Assembly (NCBI RefSeq): GCF_050624435.1
Contig: NC_134542.1
Coordinates: 14,496,997-14,560,996 of the forward strand
Origin: Tenrec ecaudatus
Lineage: Eukaryota > Chordata > Mammalia > Afrosoricida > Tenrecidae
Direction: 5' to 3'
Length of the DNA stretch: 64,000 bases
The position numbers and the translations under genes were made by a program. Numbering within the stretch: the stretch's first letter is position 1; every line of letters starts with the position of its first letter. Positions 21,105 to 32,021 of this stretch are shown piece by piece. The notes beneath the pieces were generated by a model that worked only from the letters and a program-made list of their open reading frames with translations, searched no databases and was not told the DNA's origin.

Positions 21105-21108
21105 GAGT

Positions 21109-21163
<55 letters not shown>
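21105..21163. repeat. (GA)n microsatellite
   Basis: An uninterrupted GA run of about 25 units, preceded by a short GAGT-type lead-in. A shorter GA run sits at 21426-21444. Confidence 0.95.
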
Positions 21164-21164
<1 letters not shown>

Positions 21165-21904
21165 TAAAATTAATAGTAAGCATCAAAATTCCATAGAAGA
21201 GTCATCTTTCCCATGTAGACAGTCAGCAGCCTGATGCCTGGGCCAAGGGCATAAAGGGTGCCCTGCTGGTCTCCCAGGTCTCATGGTCACTCCATAAGGA
21301 TGGGTGGGGCAGGGCCAGCATGCAGCTCTGGGATCTGGGATTGGGAGAGAAGCTCCAATGCAAGCTCTCCGCCTGCAGCCTTTCACTGGAAAGCAATCCA
21401 TCAAGGCTAGGAAGGGTTGTTTTTAAGAGAGAGAGAGAGAGAGCGAGAAGGCCAGTGGGGAAACAAATTCAATACGAGCCATAGGTTTTGTCTTTTCCTT
21501 CTAGAAATTGACTTGGATGCATGAGATAAAAATGTTATCGCAAGTTACACGTACTGGGGAGATGAGGGAAGGTACAAACTCACAAGAGCCACGGCTCCAT
21601 AGGGTTCAAATAGCAGGTGCTCCCGAAGTAGATGTGTGAGGTGCCCCTCGGTGGACCCAAAAGGCCAGCCGTTTGGTGAACAGCCACATGCTAAGGAGGA
21701 AAGAAGAGATCATAGCAACATACATCTATTTTAGCAAATGTGACCCAAAAGACGGCACCTGTGCAGAAACGTTTGTAGTTTCCAGGTTTGCGCCTTAAGT
21801 TGACTGCTGGGACATCAAGACAACGACGGCGATTTTAAACGCAATGAGAAAACACATTTGGCGTCATGATTTTGATACCTCGAGCACGCACGTAACCTGG
21901 GCAG
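21164..21904. other. no recognisable feature besides a short GA run
   Basis: Mixed unique-looking sequence. Short minus-strand frames across 21183-21404 have no family signature. Confidence 0.4.
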
Positions 21905-22085
21905 GAGCCCTGGTGGGCTAGTGGATGATGCCTTAGGCTGCTTGCTAACCACAAGTGCAGCAGTTTGAATTCACCTGTTGCTCCGAGGCAGAAAGGTGAG
22001 GCTTTCTATTCCCATAAAGATACAGCCTGGGAACCCCACAGGGTCACTGGGAGTCAGAATTGATTCAATTGCTGTGAGTGAGTCG
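21905..22085 (+). mobile_element. AfroSINE
   Basis: 'aggagccctggtgggctag' head, 'aaggtgaggctttctattcc' middle, 'gtcagaattgattcaattgc' tail. Confidence 0.85.
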
Positions 22086-22284
22086 GGGTCAACCATCTTG
22101 ACAGGGAACAAAGATGGGATCCGTCTCTGACAGATGTCTGAACTCCAGTTGGTGGTGAGCTTTCAAGAGTATGGTAGATACGCTATTTCCTCCCTCCGGA
22201 TGGCTTTTTTTGGTAACTGCAGGTGTCTTTGTCATGGCACAATTGGCCCCGGGGACAGAATTTCAATGAGTGTCTTTGGGTTGC

Positions 22285-22472
22285 CCCCCAAAACACCCTG
22301 CCGTTGAGTCAGTTCCAGTTCCTCATGACCCTACATAGAACTTCCAAGACCATGGATTTTCACAGGAGCAGCAAGCCTCATCTTTCTCTCACCAAGCAGC
22401 TGGTGGATTTGAACTGCCGACCTTGAGATTAACAGTCTAATGAGTATTCAACAGTGCCACCCTGGTGCACTG
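22285..22472 (-). mobile_element. AfroSINE
   Basis: 'ccgttgagtcagttccag' on the left, then 'gcagcaagcctcatctttc', 'tggatttgaactgccgacc' and 'cagtgccaccctggtgc'. Confidence 0.8.
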
Positions 22473-22867
22473 CACAGGAAGAAAATGTAAATTCTTATAT
22501 CTAGTCAGTGGGCATTACCATTCAGGATGTTGAGTTTCAAGTATGAAGTATATACTTCTTGATCAAAGTTGCTTTTGACCACCCGTGTATGTGTGTATGT
22601 GTGGGGATCACATTAAGAAAGATCAAATAAGCATCACTATGAAATATGAGTATGGCCCCAAATTATTAATGCTTTCTTTAGCTTCAAAGTCTTACTGAAA
22701 GTTGCCTGAAACTTCCAGCTCCAGTACCTTTCTTTCTTTTTTTTTTTTTGCCCTCCCTGGAAGATGTGAAAAGAACAAAAGAGCCCAGAAGAAAGCCCAA
22801 CTAGAGGCCTATGAACTAGAGGAAGAAGAAAAAAACCAAACAAGAAACCATGAACCGAGAATAGGGA
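22473..22867. other. no recognisable feature
   Basis: Contains a T-run near 22737-22749. No repeat or exon recognised. Confidence 0.4.
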
Positions 22868-23073
22868 ACCGGTGAAGCTCTGGTAGGTGTAGTGGTTGTA
22901 GTTGGGCAGCCAACTTACGTTTAGCAGTTTTAAACCACCAGCCACTACTCAGGAAGATGACACAGCTCTCCACTCCCATGAAGATGTAAGGTCTCAGGAA
23001 CCCAGAGACAGTTCTGTTTTGTCCTCTGGGGCTGCTGTACATCAAGGGCGACTTAATGACCATGAGTTTGATT
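22868..23073 (+). mobile_element. AfroSINE
   Basis: 'gctctggtaggtgtagtgg' head, 'aaaccaccagccactactc' and 'gctctccactcccatgaag' middle, weak tail 'gacttaatgaccatgag'. A MITE begins two bases after its end. Confidence 0.75.
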
Positions 23074-23075
23074 TA

Positions 23076-23191
23076 CCGTATCTACTCATGTATAAGTCGA
23101 GTTTTTTTAGCATATTTTTCCCTGCAGTTTTTGCCGTAAAATTAGGTGCCTCGGCTGATGTTCGGGTTGGCTTATCCTCGACTATATATGG
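23076..23191. mobile_element. short TA-flanked MITE (116 bp)
   Basis: Ends 'ccgtatctactcatgtataa' and 'ctatatatgg' are bounded by TA at 23074-23075 and 23192-23193. The inner sequence ('aaattaggtgcctcggctga') is shared with the copies at 28409 and 50369, defining one non-autonomous Tc1/mariner-like family. Confidence 0.75.
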
Positions 23192-23372
23192 TAATGAGAA
23201 ATGGAGAAAAGGCACATAACTCACTTTTCAGCATATTGCCCACTTGTTAAATTTTGTGTTCTCCATGGTGAAGGTTCTTAGGAAACAAAACCCCGCAAGT
23301 ATGTTTAAGATGTGGTCACAAGAAACTTCTTACCCCTCCACCATTGAGTGCACTTCAACTCTGTAACCATCT

Positions 23373-23522
23373 TTCTCCCAGCCATTGAATTGATTCGGAT
23401 TCCTTGGATAGAACTTCCCTCGTGGGTTTGTGAGACTGTGGAGCAGCTGGTGGGTTTGAACTGCTGACCTGGCAGTTAGCAGCTCCCACACATAACCTAC
23501 TGTTCCATCAGGGCTCCTTAAA
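23373..23522 (-). mobile_element. AfroSINE
   Basis: 'ccattgaattgattcggat' on the left, a shortened middle, then 'ggtgggtttgaactgctgac' and 'tgttccatcagggctcctta'. Confidence 0.8.
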
Positions 23523-23526
23523 AACC

Positions 23527-23527
23527 A

Positions 23528-23582
<55 letters not shown>

Positions 23583-23583
23583 A
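23527..23583. repeat. (TCTA)n microsatellite
   Basis: About 14 perfect tetranucleotide units directly after the AfroSINE head, likely length-polymorphic. Confidence 0.95.
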
Positions 23584-23624
23584 CATGCAAACACCTTAAG
23601 AAACTTCTTAACTTAAAAAAAAAT

Positions 23625-23818
23625 AACCTCCAAATGCATTGCTATCCAATTAACTCCAGCTCATAGTGACCCCACTGCCCCTGTAGATTTTTGAGGCTGG
23701 AAATCTTTATGGGAGCAGAAAGCCTCAGCTTTCTCTCCAGAGGCAGCTAGGGGTTTTGAACTGCTGGACCTTGTGGTTAATAGCCCAACTCATCATCCAC
23801 GACACCATCAGGCCTCCT
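23625..23818 (-). mobile_element. AfroSINE
   Basis: 'ccaattaactccagctcat' on the left, 'gggagcagaaagcctcagc' middle, 'acaccatcaggcctcctg' on the right. Confidence 0.8.
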
Positions 23819-24322
23819 GTGAGAAGCTCAGAACAAGGAAAGTGGTTAATGAAACTGACTCCGTGGTTCTGGTTATCTGGTTGCCACAGGAAGTCTGTGG
23901 AGGGGGAGGAGGGCTGGGGCTGAGCCCAGAGCAGGGGTAGCCAGCTTCAGCTCCCCCTCAAGACTGCAGTGACTGCCTCTGTTCGGAGGAGGGAGAAGAC
24001 TAAAGAGAGGCAGGCCTTGTTAAGACAGTGCCAATGCTGGTGAATGCTCAGGGCCAGGAACTTCTTCCCCATTGATATTCTCACATTCACCCTGCCCCTC
24101 TCCCCCACCCCCTCCTGTCAGTCTCAACTAAGAAGTCAGCTATCCAGGGTTATTGGGGAGCAAGATTCTCACAGGTGGATTTTTGTGATGACCGAGAGTA
24201 AAAACTATTTTCCCTTTTAATATGAGAGGCAAAAAAACTCCTCTTTTAGCTCTCCATGGCCTTCGGATGCTGCATATGTTTTTATTTTATTTAATTTTAA
24301 TTTCATTTAATTTATTTTTCTT
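23819..24322. other. no recognisable feature
   Basis: Unique-looking, G-rich at about 23900-23925, A/T-rich approaching the LINE module. Confidence 0.4.
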
Positions 24323-24324
24323 TT

Positions 24325-24980
24325 AAAAATAATTTTATTGGGGGGCTTATACAACTCTTATAAAAATCCATGCATCCATCCATTGTGTTAAGCACACTTG
24401 TACATCTGTTGCCCTCATCATTCTCAAAACATCGTCTTTCCATTTGAGCCCTTGGTATCAGCTCCTCATTTTCCCCTCCTTCCCATCCCCCATGAGCCCT
24501 TGATAATTTATAAATTATTATTATTTTGCCATGTCTTACACTGTCTGATATCTCCCTTCACCCACTTTTCTGTTGTCTGTCCCCCAGGGAGGGGGTTATA
24601 TGTAGATCCTTGTGATCAGTTCCCCCTTTCTACCCCACCTTTCCCTGACCCTCCTGTTATCACCATTCTCATTATTTCTCCAGAGGGCTTTATCTGTCCT
24701 GGATTCCCTGTGTTTCCAGTTCTTATCTGTACCAGTGTACATCCTCTGGTCTAGCCAGATTTGTAAGGTAGAACTGGGGTTATGATAGTGGGGAGGAGGA
24801 AACATTTAGGAACTAGAGGAAAGTTGTAGGTTTCATCAGTACTACACTGCACCCTGACTGGCTGCTCCTTTCCTCTCTGTGACCCTTCTGTACGGGGATG
24901 TCCAGTTGCCTGCAGATGGGCTTTGGGTCTCCACTCCACACTACCCCCCATTCACAATGATATGATATTTTGTTCTTTGA
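24325..24980 (-). mobile_element. LINE-type 3' module, about 650 bp
   Basis: 'ttttattggggggcttatac' with a T-rich lead at the left. It runs through 'ttgataatttataaattatt', 'tgtaccagtgtacatcctc' and 'cattcacaatgatatgatat', where it is truncated. An AfroSINE follows directly. Confidence 0.8.
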
Positions 24981-25130
24981 GGTGCAAATGGTTTTCCATT
25001 GGCTGCTTAACCTAGAGGTTGGCAGTTCAAATCCAACTAGTAGTTCCATGGAAGAGCAACTGGCCATCCATGCCTATAGAGAGAACAGCCCGGGAAACCT
25101 GTGTGGCAGCAGAGAACTTCTGGTGCAGGG
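24981..25130 (+). mobile_element. diverged AfroSINE
   Basis: 'ttggctgcttaacctagagg', 'ggcagttcaaatccaactag' and 'ttccatggaagagcaactgg' identify it. The tail is eroded. Confidence 0.65.
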
Positions 25131-25302
25131 GCCACTATGACTCAGGATCGGTTTGATGAAGGAGGTTTTTTGTTTTTGTTTTTTAAGCATTTGGAGAAAT
25201 CAGTCAAAAGCAGCTTGTGCCTTATTCAATTAGGAGGTGACTCCCTTCACTGGCTTCTCATCAGACAAGGTCCACCCTACCCCCCAATCCCCCCAAAATC
25301 AT

Positions 25303-25482
25303 AACCAAGCCCACTGCCATTGAGTAATCGATTGTAACTCATAGCTGTTGTATTCAGGCCTTCAGAGACTGTCAGTCTGTATGGGAGCACAGAGCCTCAT
25401 CTCTCTCTTGAAGGGGATGGAGGATTTGAACTGCTGAGTTTGTGCTTGTGGTTAGCTGCCCACAATCTAACCCACCGCGCCC
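25303..25482 (-). mobile_element. AfroSINE
   Basis: 'aagcccactgccattgag' at left, 'gtctgtatgggagcacagag' middle, 'gatttgaactgctgag' then 'aacccaccgcgcccg' at right. Confidence 0.75.
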
Positions 25483-25620
25483 GAAGACTCCTCAGACTAG
25501 ATGCTGTGTTGGGGAGATTACAAGTGCACTTGGTTGTGTCTGCATGTTGTTTCTACATGGAAGAGTTCTTCTGTCTTCTCAAAATGCTCTCTGCCCTTAG
25601 CTCCCTCCACCCCACTGGGT

Positions 25621-25703
25621 GAGGGAGCTTCAAGAAGTTCTTGGAAAATGGGGATCACCTTTTCATTCCACTTCTCCACCTACATTTTGAAGTCCCCTCA
25701 TGT
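25621..25703. mobile_element. palindromic mariner-type MITE
   Basis: 'gagcttcaagaagttcttgg' and 'cattttgaagtcccctcatg' form decayed inverted arms. Same family as 13472. Confidence 0.4.
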
Positions 25704-26016
25704 TCCCCCATTCTCTACCATTTCTTTTCTTTTTTCCCCTGTACCCCTACCACTTTAATGTGGGTTTTGAGAAAGGGGGTTTATTCTAAGAGCAGCTTTT
25801 GCGAAAACATTAGAAAAGTTAGATGAAGGGTGTATTGCTTGGAGAGATTGCTGTGCTGGAAGATAAGAGCATTCACGCTCTCTATCAAGCTATGCCAGGT
25901 GTTGTGACCTTCCTTAGACCTGTCCCCAACTGCCAAGTGAGGAGAGATGGACCTAAGAGAGAACATCTTCACACTCTCTTACCGGTCTGTTACCAGCCCT
26001 CTTTTATAGCTAATAT
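25704..26016. other. no recognisable feature
   Basis: Nothing recognised in about 300 bases between the MITE remnant and the next SINE. Confidence 0.4.
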
Positions 26017-26019
26017 TAG

Positions 26020-26145
26020 GGGCCCTGGTAAGGCAGTGGTTAAACGCTTGACCAAACAAAAGGTCAGTGGTTCAATCCCACCAGCAGGTCCATAGAAGAA
26101 TGTCCTGGTGAGCTGCTCCTGTGAAGATTTCAGCCCAGCAAACAC
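26020..26145 (+). mobile_element. AfroSINE, 5' half
   Basis: 'ggggccctggtaaggcagtg' head and 'aaaggtcagtggttcaatcc' middle. Tail missing. Confidence 0.75.
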
Positions 26146-26346
26146 TGCACGCCTGCAACCAGAGTGATCTACTGTGAGATGCTTGGACAGACGCACAGGC
26201 AGAAAAGTTGTGGGAGGGAAAGCGGTGGTGTGCATACAGATGTTTATTCTCAAAGCTCTATATTTAATTTTTTAAACAAAACCACCTTATCATCTTTGAA
26301 GTACTCTCCATTACACTTAATATATTTCCCAAATCTGATTCCATTC

Positions 26347-28408
26347 TTTTTAAAAAAATCATTTTATTGGGGGCTCATACAACTCTTACCAGAATTCATA
26401 CATACATCCTTAATGTCAAGCACATTTGTACATTTGTTGCCCTCATCATTCTCAAAACATTTGCTTTCTACTTGAGCCCTTGGAATCAGCTCCTCATCCC
26501 CCCCTCCTCACCCACCCATGAACCCTTGATAATCTATAAATTATTATTATTTTATCATGTCTTACACTGTCTGACATCTCCCTTCACCCACTTTTCTGTG
26601 GTCTGTCCCCCAAGGAAGAGGTTATATGTAGATCCTTGTGATCAGTTCTCCCTTTCTCCCCCTCCTTCCCTGCATCCTCCAGGTATTGCCACTCTCACCA
26701 CTAGTCCTGAAGGGATCATCTGTCCTTGATTCCCTGTGTTTCCAGTTCCTATCTGTACCAGTGTACATCCTCTGGTATAGCTAGATTTGTAAGGTAGAAT
26801 TGGGATCATGATAGTGTGGTGGTGGTGGTGGGTGGGGGGGGTGGGCAGGGAGGAAGCATTTAGGAACTAGAGGAAAGTTGTATGTTTTATTATTGCTATA
26901 CTATACCCTACTGGCTCGTCTCCTCCCTGTGGCCCTTCTATAAGGGGGTGTCCAGTGCCTGTAGATGGGCTTTGGGTCCCCACTCCACACACACCCCTCA
27001 TTCACAATGATATGATATTTTTTTGTTCTTTGATGCCTGATAACTGATCCCTTTGACACCTCATGATCACACAGGTTGGTGTGCTTTTTCCATGTGGGCT
27101 TTGTTGCTTGTGAGCTAGATGGCCACTTGTTTACCTTCAAACCTTTAAGACCCCAGACGCTATGTCTTTTGATAGCCAGGCACCTTCAGCTTTCTTCACC
27201 ACATTTGATTATGCACCCATTTGTCTTCATGGAATGCCAGCTCAATAGAATAAAGTGTTCTTGCATTGAAGGCGTACTTGAGTAGAGGCCCAATGTCCAT
27301 CTGCTACCTTAGTACTAAATCTCTAAATATTTGTACATAAATTTATCTTCCCATCATCATATAAATATATTTACATATGTACATGCCTATCTTTAGACCT
27401 CTATAAATGTCCTTTGCCTTCTAGTTCTTTCCTCTATTTCCTTTTGCTTTCTATTTTCATAATCATGCTCTGCCTTCATTTGGGTTTCAGTAATTTGTCT
27501 CGGTTACATTGCCCTTGATCAAGCCCCACCAGGCCTTTTACACCTTCCTCATCACCAATTTTGGATCACTTGTTGTATTTCCCTTGTCCCTGGGCTTGTT
27601 AACACTACTTCCTTTCCCCCAACTCCCCCTCTCCCACGTGCCCCTGGAATCATTGGACACGTTGTTTTCTCCTCCAGATTGTTTATCCAGCCTATCTTAT
27701 CTAGATAGACCTGCAGAGATAATAATATGCACACCCCCCCAAAAAAAGTACAACAAAGCAAAACAATGCTACTAAAGAAAATAAAACAATAAAATACCAG
27801 TGATAAAAAAACAAAAAACAAACCCACACAAACAAATCTGTAAATAGTTCAAGGTCCGTTTGTTGACCTCTAGGTGTGTCCTCCAGTCAAGTCCAATGGG
27901 GCGCCACGCCCTGGTCCCAAACTCTGTCCTTGGCACTCCCTCGGGCACTCCCTGCTCTGCTCTCCCTGCTGCTCTATGTGCCCTTAGTGTTTTGCCCCAG
28001 TGTGGTGGGGTCAGACCGGGTCAATCCCAACACTGCGTCTCCAGTGTTGTCCCCTGTAGGTCCATGGGTCAGTGAGGGACGTCGTGTCTCACAGTGGGTC
28101 CGGCCATGTGGCCCTCTCTGTGCATTGGCTGTTGGGCCAGGATGTGCTCCACTCTCTCTTCCTCCCCCTTCATTTACTCCATTGTGCTCTGATCAGACAT
28201 GTCCCTCTCCCCAAGCTACAGCTTCAGTGCTGTCCTCTGAAGTAAATTCTTCTGGGGGGAGGCGCAGGTGTCCATGTAGTGGGATTGGGGCTGAGCCCTC
28301 AGACCTCTCCACTTGCTCCCTTCTCCATGTTGGCATGCTGCATTTGATCCCGGAACACTGGGTTGAAGTCTGGTCCCTCTTTTCCTGTCAGCACAGTTGT
28401 TAATGCAG
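26347..28408 (-). mobile_element. LINE-type 3' module, about 2.06 kb
   Basis: One of the two longest copies. In minus orientation from the left: 'tcattttattgggggctcat'; the 'tgataatctataaattatta' block; 'cctatctgtaccagtgtac'; a G-rich tract at about 26815-26850 (module strand C-rich); 'tttaagaccccagacgc'; 'ctggacttg'-type and 'tctgatcagacatgtccct'-like blocks; and 'gatcccggaacactgggttg' near the 5' break. Only chance frames occur, such as one of 175 codons at 27876-28403. It stops before any ORF2 sequence, so the family's 3' untranslated part must be at least 2 kb or this is a non-coding LINE-derived unit. The break abuts a MITE fragment. Confidence 0.8.
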
Positions 28409-28472
28409 TGTTTGTGGTAAAATAAAGTGCGTTCGCTGATATTTGGGTTGGTTTATACCAGAGTCTATATGG
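28409..28472. mobile_element. MITE fragment
   Basis: 'ggtaaaataaagtgcgttcg' then 'ctgatatttgggttgg' and end 'gagtctatatgg' followed by TA (28473-28474) match the right half of the 23076 element. The left half is missing at the LINE junction. Confidence 0.6.
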
Positions 28473-28474
28473 TA

Positions 28475-28892
28475 TTTATGAGTTCAGTGAATCATAGTTT
28501 CATTGTTAGTTTTTTTTTAATCCGGTGGCTGCACATTGTTAAAATCAGGTTTGATCTCTAGATTTTAAAATTTGCTGGTACCTCACTTACTGATGGCTTC
28601 ATCTGGATCTTTGCTATTTCACACTAATGACAACTTTGAAAAAATGTTCCGGCAGGTGCCTAGGATGGTCCAGACTCCATAGAGGGCATAGCCAAGCCCA
28701 AACATCCTCTGCAGGTCACCTGCGCAATATTCAGGTGGACTCGGTGACAACTGGACAACCAGAGAGAGAGTGGCTGACTGGCCACATACTATCTTCCCCC
28801 ATCCTTCTGTGCTGTTTCTTGCCAGAGGTGATTAGAGGCAGCTGGCATTTGAAGTAGACATTCACAATATTTGACCTCATCGAAATAGCTCA
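28475..28892. other. no recognisable feature
   Basis: No repeat recognised. A plus-strand frame at 28627-28857 has no family resemblance. Confidence 0.4.
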
Positions 28893-29097
28893 AAAACTCA
28901 CATCTGTCAAGTTGATTCAGACTCAGAGGGACTTTGTAGGATAGAGTGGAACTGCCCCTGTGGTTTTCTGAGACTGTGACTCTGTGGGAGAAGAAAGCCT
29001 CATCTTTCTCCCAAGAAATGGCTAGTGGGTTCGAACTGCTGACCTTGCAGTTAGCAGTCCAACGTGTAACCCATTATGCCACCAGGGTTCCCACTGC
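28893..29097 (-). mobile_element. AfroSINE
   Basis: Well preserved: 'tcaagttgattcagactcag', 'gagaagaaagcctcatcttt', 'gggttcgaactgctgacctt', 'attatgccaccagggttcc'. Confidence 0.9.
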
Positions 29098-29651
29098 AGT
29101 GCAGCAGGGGGGAAAGAAAAATCCACACGTACTTGGGCCAGCGTGGGTCAGACCTGTGTTGTTCAAACTCAAAATCATAAGAGAGACAAGGCTTCATGGT
29201 CAGACATGTAGGTTCCCCAAAACTATTGCATTGAGTCACCCTTCAGGTCCGGAACTGAACCCACCCCTGTGATAAAACAAGCTAAGGTTACAGGCACAGC
29301 ATTTCACCAAGGACCAAGTCCAGAGGGTTAGCAAAGGAGGAAGGGAAACACAGACTCTGGACTAAACATAGACCGTGTTGCAATCAATGAGTTGAAACAA
29401 AGTATGCAGGAAACAATGTATCAAATGGATGGTCTACTTTGTAACCCATCACCTCATTCACATTGGAAAATGGCAACTATGTTCAAGGGTCCCCTATGTA
29501 TTGAAATATGTTCAGTTCCTCCGGTCTGCTGTGTTCATTGGAAATGCACAGTAGTGTATGAGTAAGTATGGCTTTTGTGCTTGGGTTATTTAGTAGGATA
29601 AATAAGAAAAACTTCAAATTCTCCAGAAATGAGAAGCCACTGCTTTCATTG
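29098..29651. other. no recognisable feature
   Basis: About 550 bases, unique-looking, no exon or repeat recognised. Confidence 0.4.
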
Positions 29652-30240
29652 TGTGTTAGTCTGGGTAGACTAGAGAAGCAAATCCACAGACACTCATCTG
29701 TATAAGAGAGAGTTTCATATAAAGGTTAATTGTACATTAAGAAAGCATTCTAACCAAGTCCTGTCCAAGCCCATAAATCTGATATTAGCCCACATGTCTG
29801 TTACCAATCTATAAAGTCCTCTGCAGACTCACAAAACATGTGCAATGATGTCAGATGCAGGGCAATTACAGGCCAGTGGGTAGAAAGTCTTTGGAGCCAG
29901 TGGCATTGTAAGCATCTTAGCGCTGGCAGGGGTCTTTACGTGACTTCTCCAGCTTCAGAGGTCTGGTTGCAAAAGGGTAGGCCCACGTGGCTTCTCCAGC
30001 TCAGCCCACTGTACAGTTCCGTGTGTCTTGTCAGCTGCATTGTCTCCAAGGGAGTGAGCAGAAAGAGAAAAAGTCTTTCGCCTACAAGGAGGAAAATAAA
30101 GGCATTCCCAGAATTCTCAGGAGAAGGCCAGGCCCACACAGAGGCTTCATTGACTATGATCGACTGACAGACTAGACTCCACCCCTTCACTCTAATCCTC
30201 TCAAGTCCCAAATTGACATCAGATTATGTACATTGTTCTT
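29652..30240 (+). mobile_element. LTR of the same group, second subtype
   Basis: Starts 'tgtgttagtctgggtagact' like the 2199 LTR and keeps 'aagcatcttagcgctggcag' and 'cacgtggcttctccagc', but ends through 'accccttcactctaatcctc' instead. A reverse copy with this alternative end is at 49710. The right edge is approximate. Confidence 0.6.
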
Positions 30241-30984
30241 ACCAGGCTCACTTATTCCATTGGTCTGACAGCATCATTGGTTTAAGGTTAGTGTCAGTCC
30301 GCTTGACCTTACGTGTCTGCAAGATGGCTCACAAACTTCGGAGAGAGATTTGTGGCTATCTGGGGAGTGGACCAGACCCCAAACAGTTATTCCTTGAGTG
30401 TGTCTGAAATTAACTCGGTCCAGTGCATTTCTGGGACAGCATTCAGCATCAGAACCCTGGAAGGCATCTTCCAGAATGAGATCCTCTGAACCCCTCTTCC
30501 TAAAGAAAGTGTCAGAGAGTCAGGCTGACGCCTAGGAAAACGGATGACTACGTGTTTTTACCTTCATAGCAAATGATGCTTCTTTGGCTTTCCTATAAGT
30601 TTAAATAAACTTCATGTTCCCTTTACAAGTCAGCGATGCTGTTTTACTGTTTCAGGAGTGAATTGTGCCCCCACCCAGTGGGGGTTGGACTCCTGATCCT
30701 TACACTGGCAAATACAATTCTGCATCGAAATAAGATGTTCTCTGTGACATTCAGGAGGCCTTCCCAGCCTAGGGTGTGTCCTGAGCGTAATGATCCCTCT
30801 GAGTCACAGGAAGCGCAGCATGCACAAGCTAAAGATCGGTGCCGTGTGGAGACCACCAAGGCCCCCAGGGTGCCCCAGTTTGGACTTTCAACCCCCAGAA
30901 CGCTGAGAAAATTAATGCCTGCTCTTTAAAGCTGTTGTGTTGGTGTAAAGCAGCACTAGGAAACAAAGCCTCTCAGCCCCATCC
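30241..30984. other. no secure feature
   Basis: 'gtgaattgtgcccccaccca' near 30657 is reminiscent of an old LTR start but was not extended. Otherwise nothing recognised. Confidence 0.3.
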
Positions 30985-31078
30985 CCAGCCAACCTACGAG
31001 TCTGCATGGGAGCACACACACAGCCTCATGTCTCTCTCACAGAGGGACTGGTAGGTTTGAACCACTGACCTTAAGGTA
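30985..31078 (-). mobile_element. AfroSINE fragment
   Basis: 'gtctgcatgggagcacacac' and 'taggtttgaaccactgacct' represent the middle and 5' part of a minus-strand copy. It is cut by, or joined to, the plus-strand copy that follows. Confidence 0.6.
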
Positions 31079-31270
31079 GGGAGCCCTGGTGGGATAGTGG
31101 TGATGCATTGGGCTGTGATCCTCATGACCTGCAGTTCGAAACCACCAGCAGCTTGGAGGGAGAAAGAGTGGGCTTTCTGCCCCATAAGTAGGTATAGTCT
31201 CAGAAATCCACAGGGGTATGATAAATCAAGTGTCAGCAATGATCCCATGACAGGGAGCTTGGTTTGGTTT
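31079..31270 (+). mobile_element. AfroSINE
   Basis: 'agggagccctggtgggatag' head, 'cgaaaccaccagcagcttgg' middle, tail 'caatgatcccatgacaggg' before 'cttggtttggtttttgg'. Confidence 0.85.
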
Positions 31271-31378
31271 TTGGACCTTAGTTTGCCTAACCAACAGTGC
31301 CACTAACATGCCTTCTAAATCCTATAAATCAAATGAAATTAAAACCCATGTCAAAAACTGAGTAACATTTATTTACTG

Positions 31379-31604
31379 CAGGAGTGGGGAATGTTTTTTT
31401 TTTGTGTTGTTTTTTTTTTCCTGCCAAGAACCACTCGGATATGTATAAAATCATTCCCGGGTCATACTGCTAAAACATTTAATTCACTCACCCCTAATGT
31501 GATGGTTGGAGCTGCTGCTTGTTTGGCGAGGTGTGTGATGCTAGCTGCTATTGATGATTTCATGGGCCATACACAGCCTGTGGGTGGGACACTCACCAAC
31601 CCTG
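31379..31604. mobile_element. hAT-type non-autonomous transposon
   Basis: Begins 'caggagtggggaatg' and ends 'actcaccaaccctg', a decayed inverted pair around CAGG-GTGGGGA. Inside, 'cctgccaagaaccactcgga' and 'aaatcattcccgggtcatac' match a hAT family I recognise from other mammals. The 8-base flanks no longer match well, so age or boundary error is possible. Confidence 0.55.
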
Positions 31605-32020
31605 TTTTATCCCAATATGTGGATTAAAACCTGGGGCCTATTGTGCACATTTTCCATCTCTTAGGGTTAATGGGGAGTTCTGATCCCACTTGGAGTGTGT
31701 GCTGCTACCTGTTGGGAGCCTGTAAAGCTGCATAAATCTGAAGAATTTCTGCAAGCCCACCAACCAAGACCCCCCACCCCCACCCCCTCAGGGCAAATGT
31801 GTCCCATTACTTGGATCATAAGCATTTTTACTTTGATTAAAAACAAAATCATTCAAAAATGTTTCCCAGTTTGGAAAACACAGGGTCACAATAAAAAATT
31901 TAAAGCTGAAAAGAATTCCATCTTAGAGGAGTAAGACAAATCCTTTTAGAGGGATTGGCACTGCATCAGACTCAATCAGAAAACATACATAAGGGTCCAC
32001 AGACAAATCTGGACCTAGTT
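31605..32020. other. no recognisable feature
   Basis: Contains a C-rich run at 31763-31790. Nothing else recognised. Confidence 0.4.
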
Positions 32021-32021
32021 A

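Noticed and set aside
23527-23583. CRISPR-like regular repeats
   Set aside because: A perfect tetranucleotide microsatellite without spacers, in a mammalian genome.
26200-26345. Possible mariner transposase remnant ('gaagtactctccattacac')
   Set aside because: The resemblance is one short block next to a LINE module. Too little to support a call.
27876-28403. 175-codon plus-strand open frame
   Set aside because: Lies wholly inside the LINE 3' module in antisense. The equivalent part of the 51728 copy has no matching intact frame.
30300-30420. Possible processed pseudogene ('caagatggctcacaaacttc')
   Set aside because: No poly(A), no target duplication, and no protein family recognised in the short frame.
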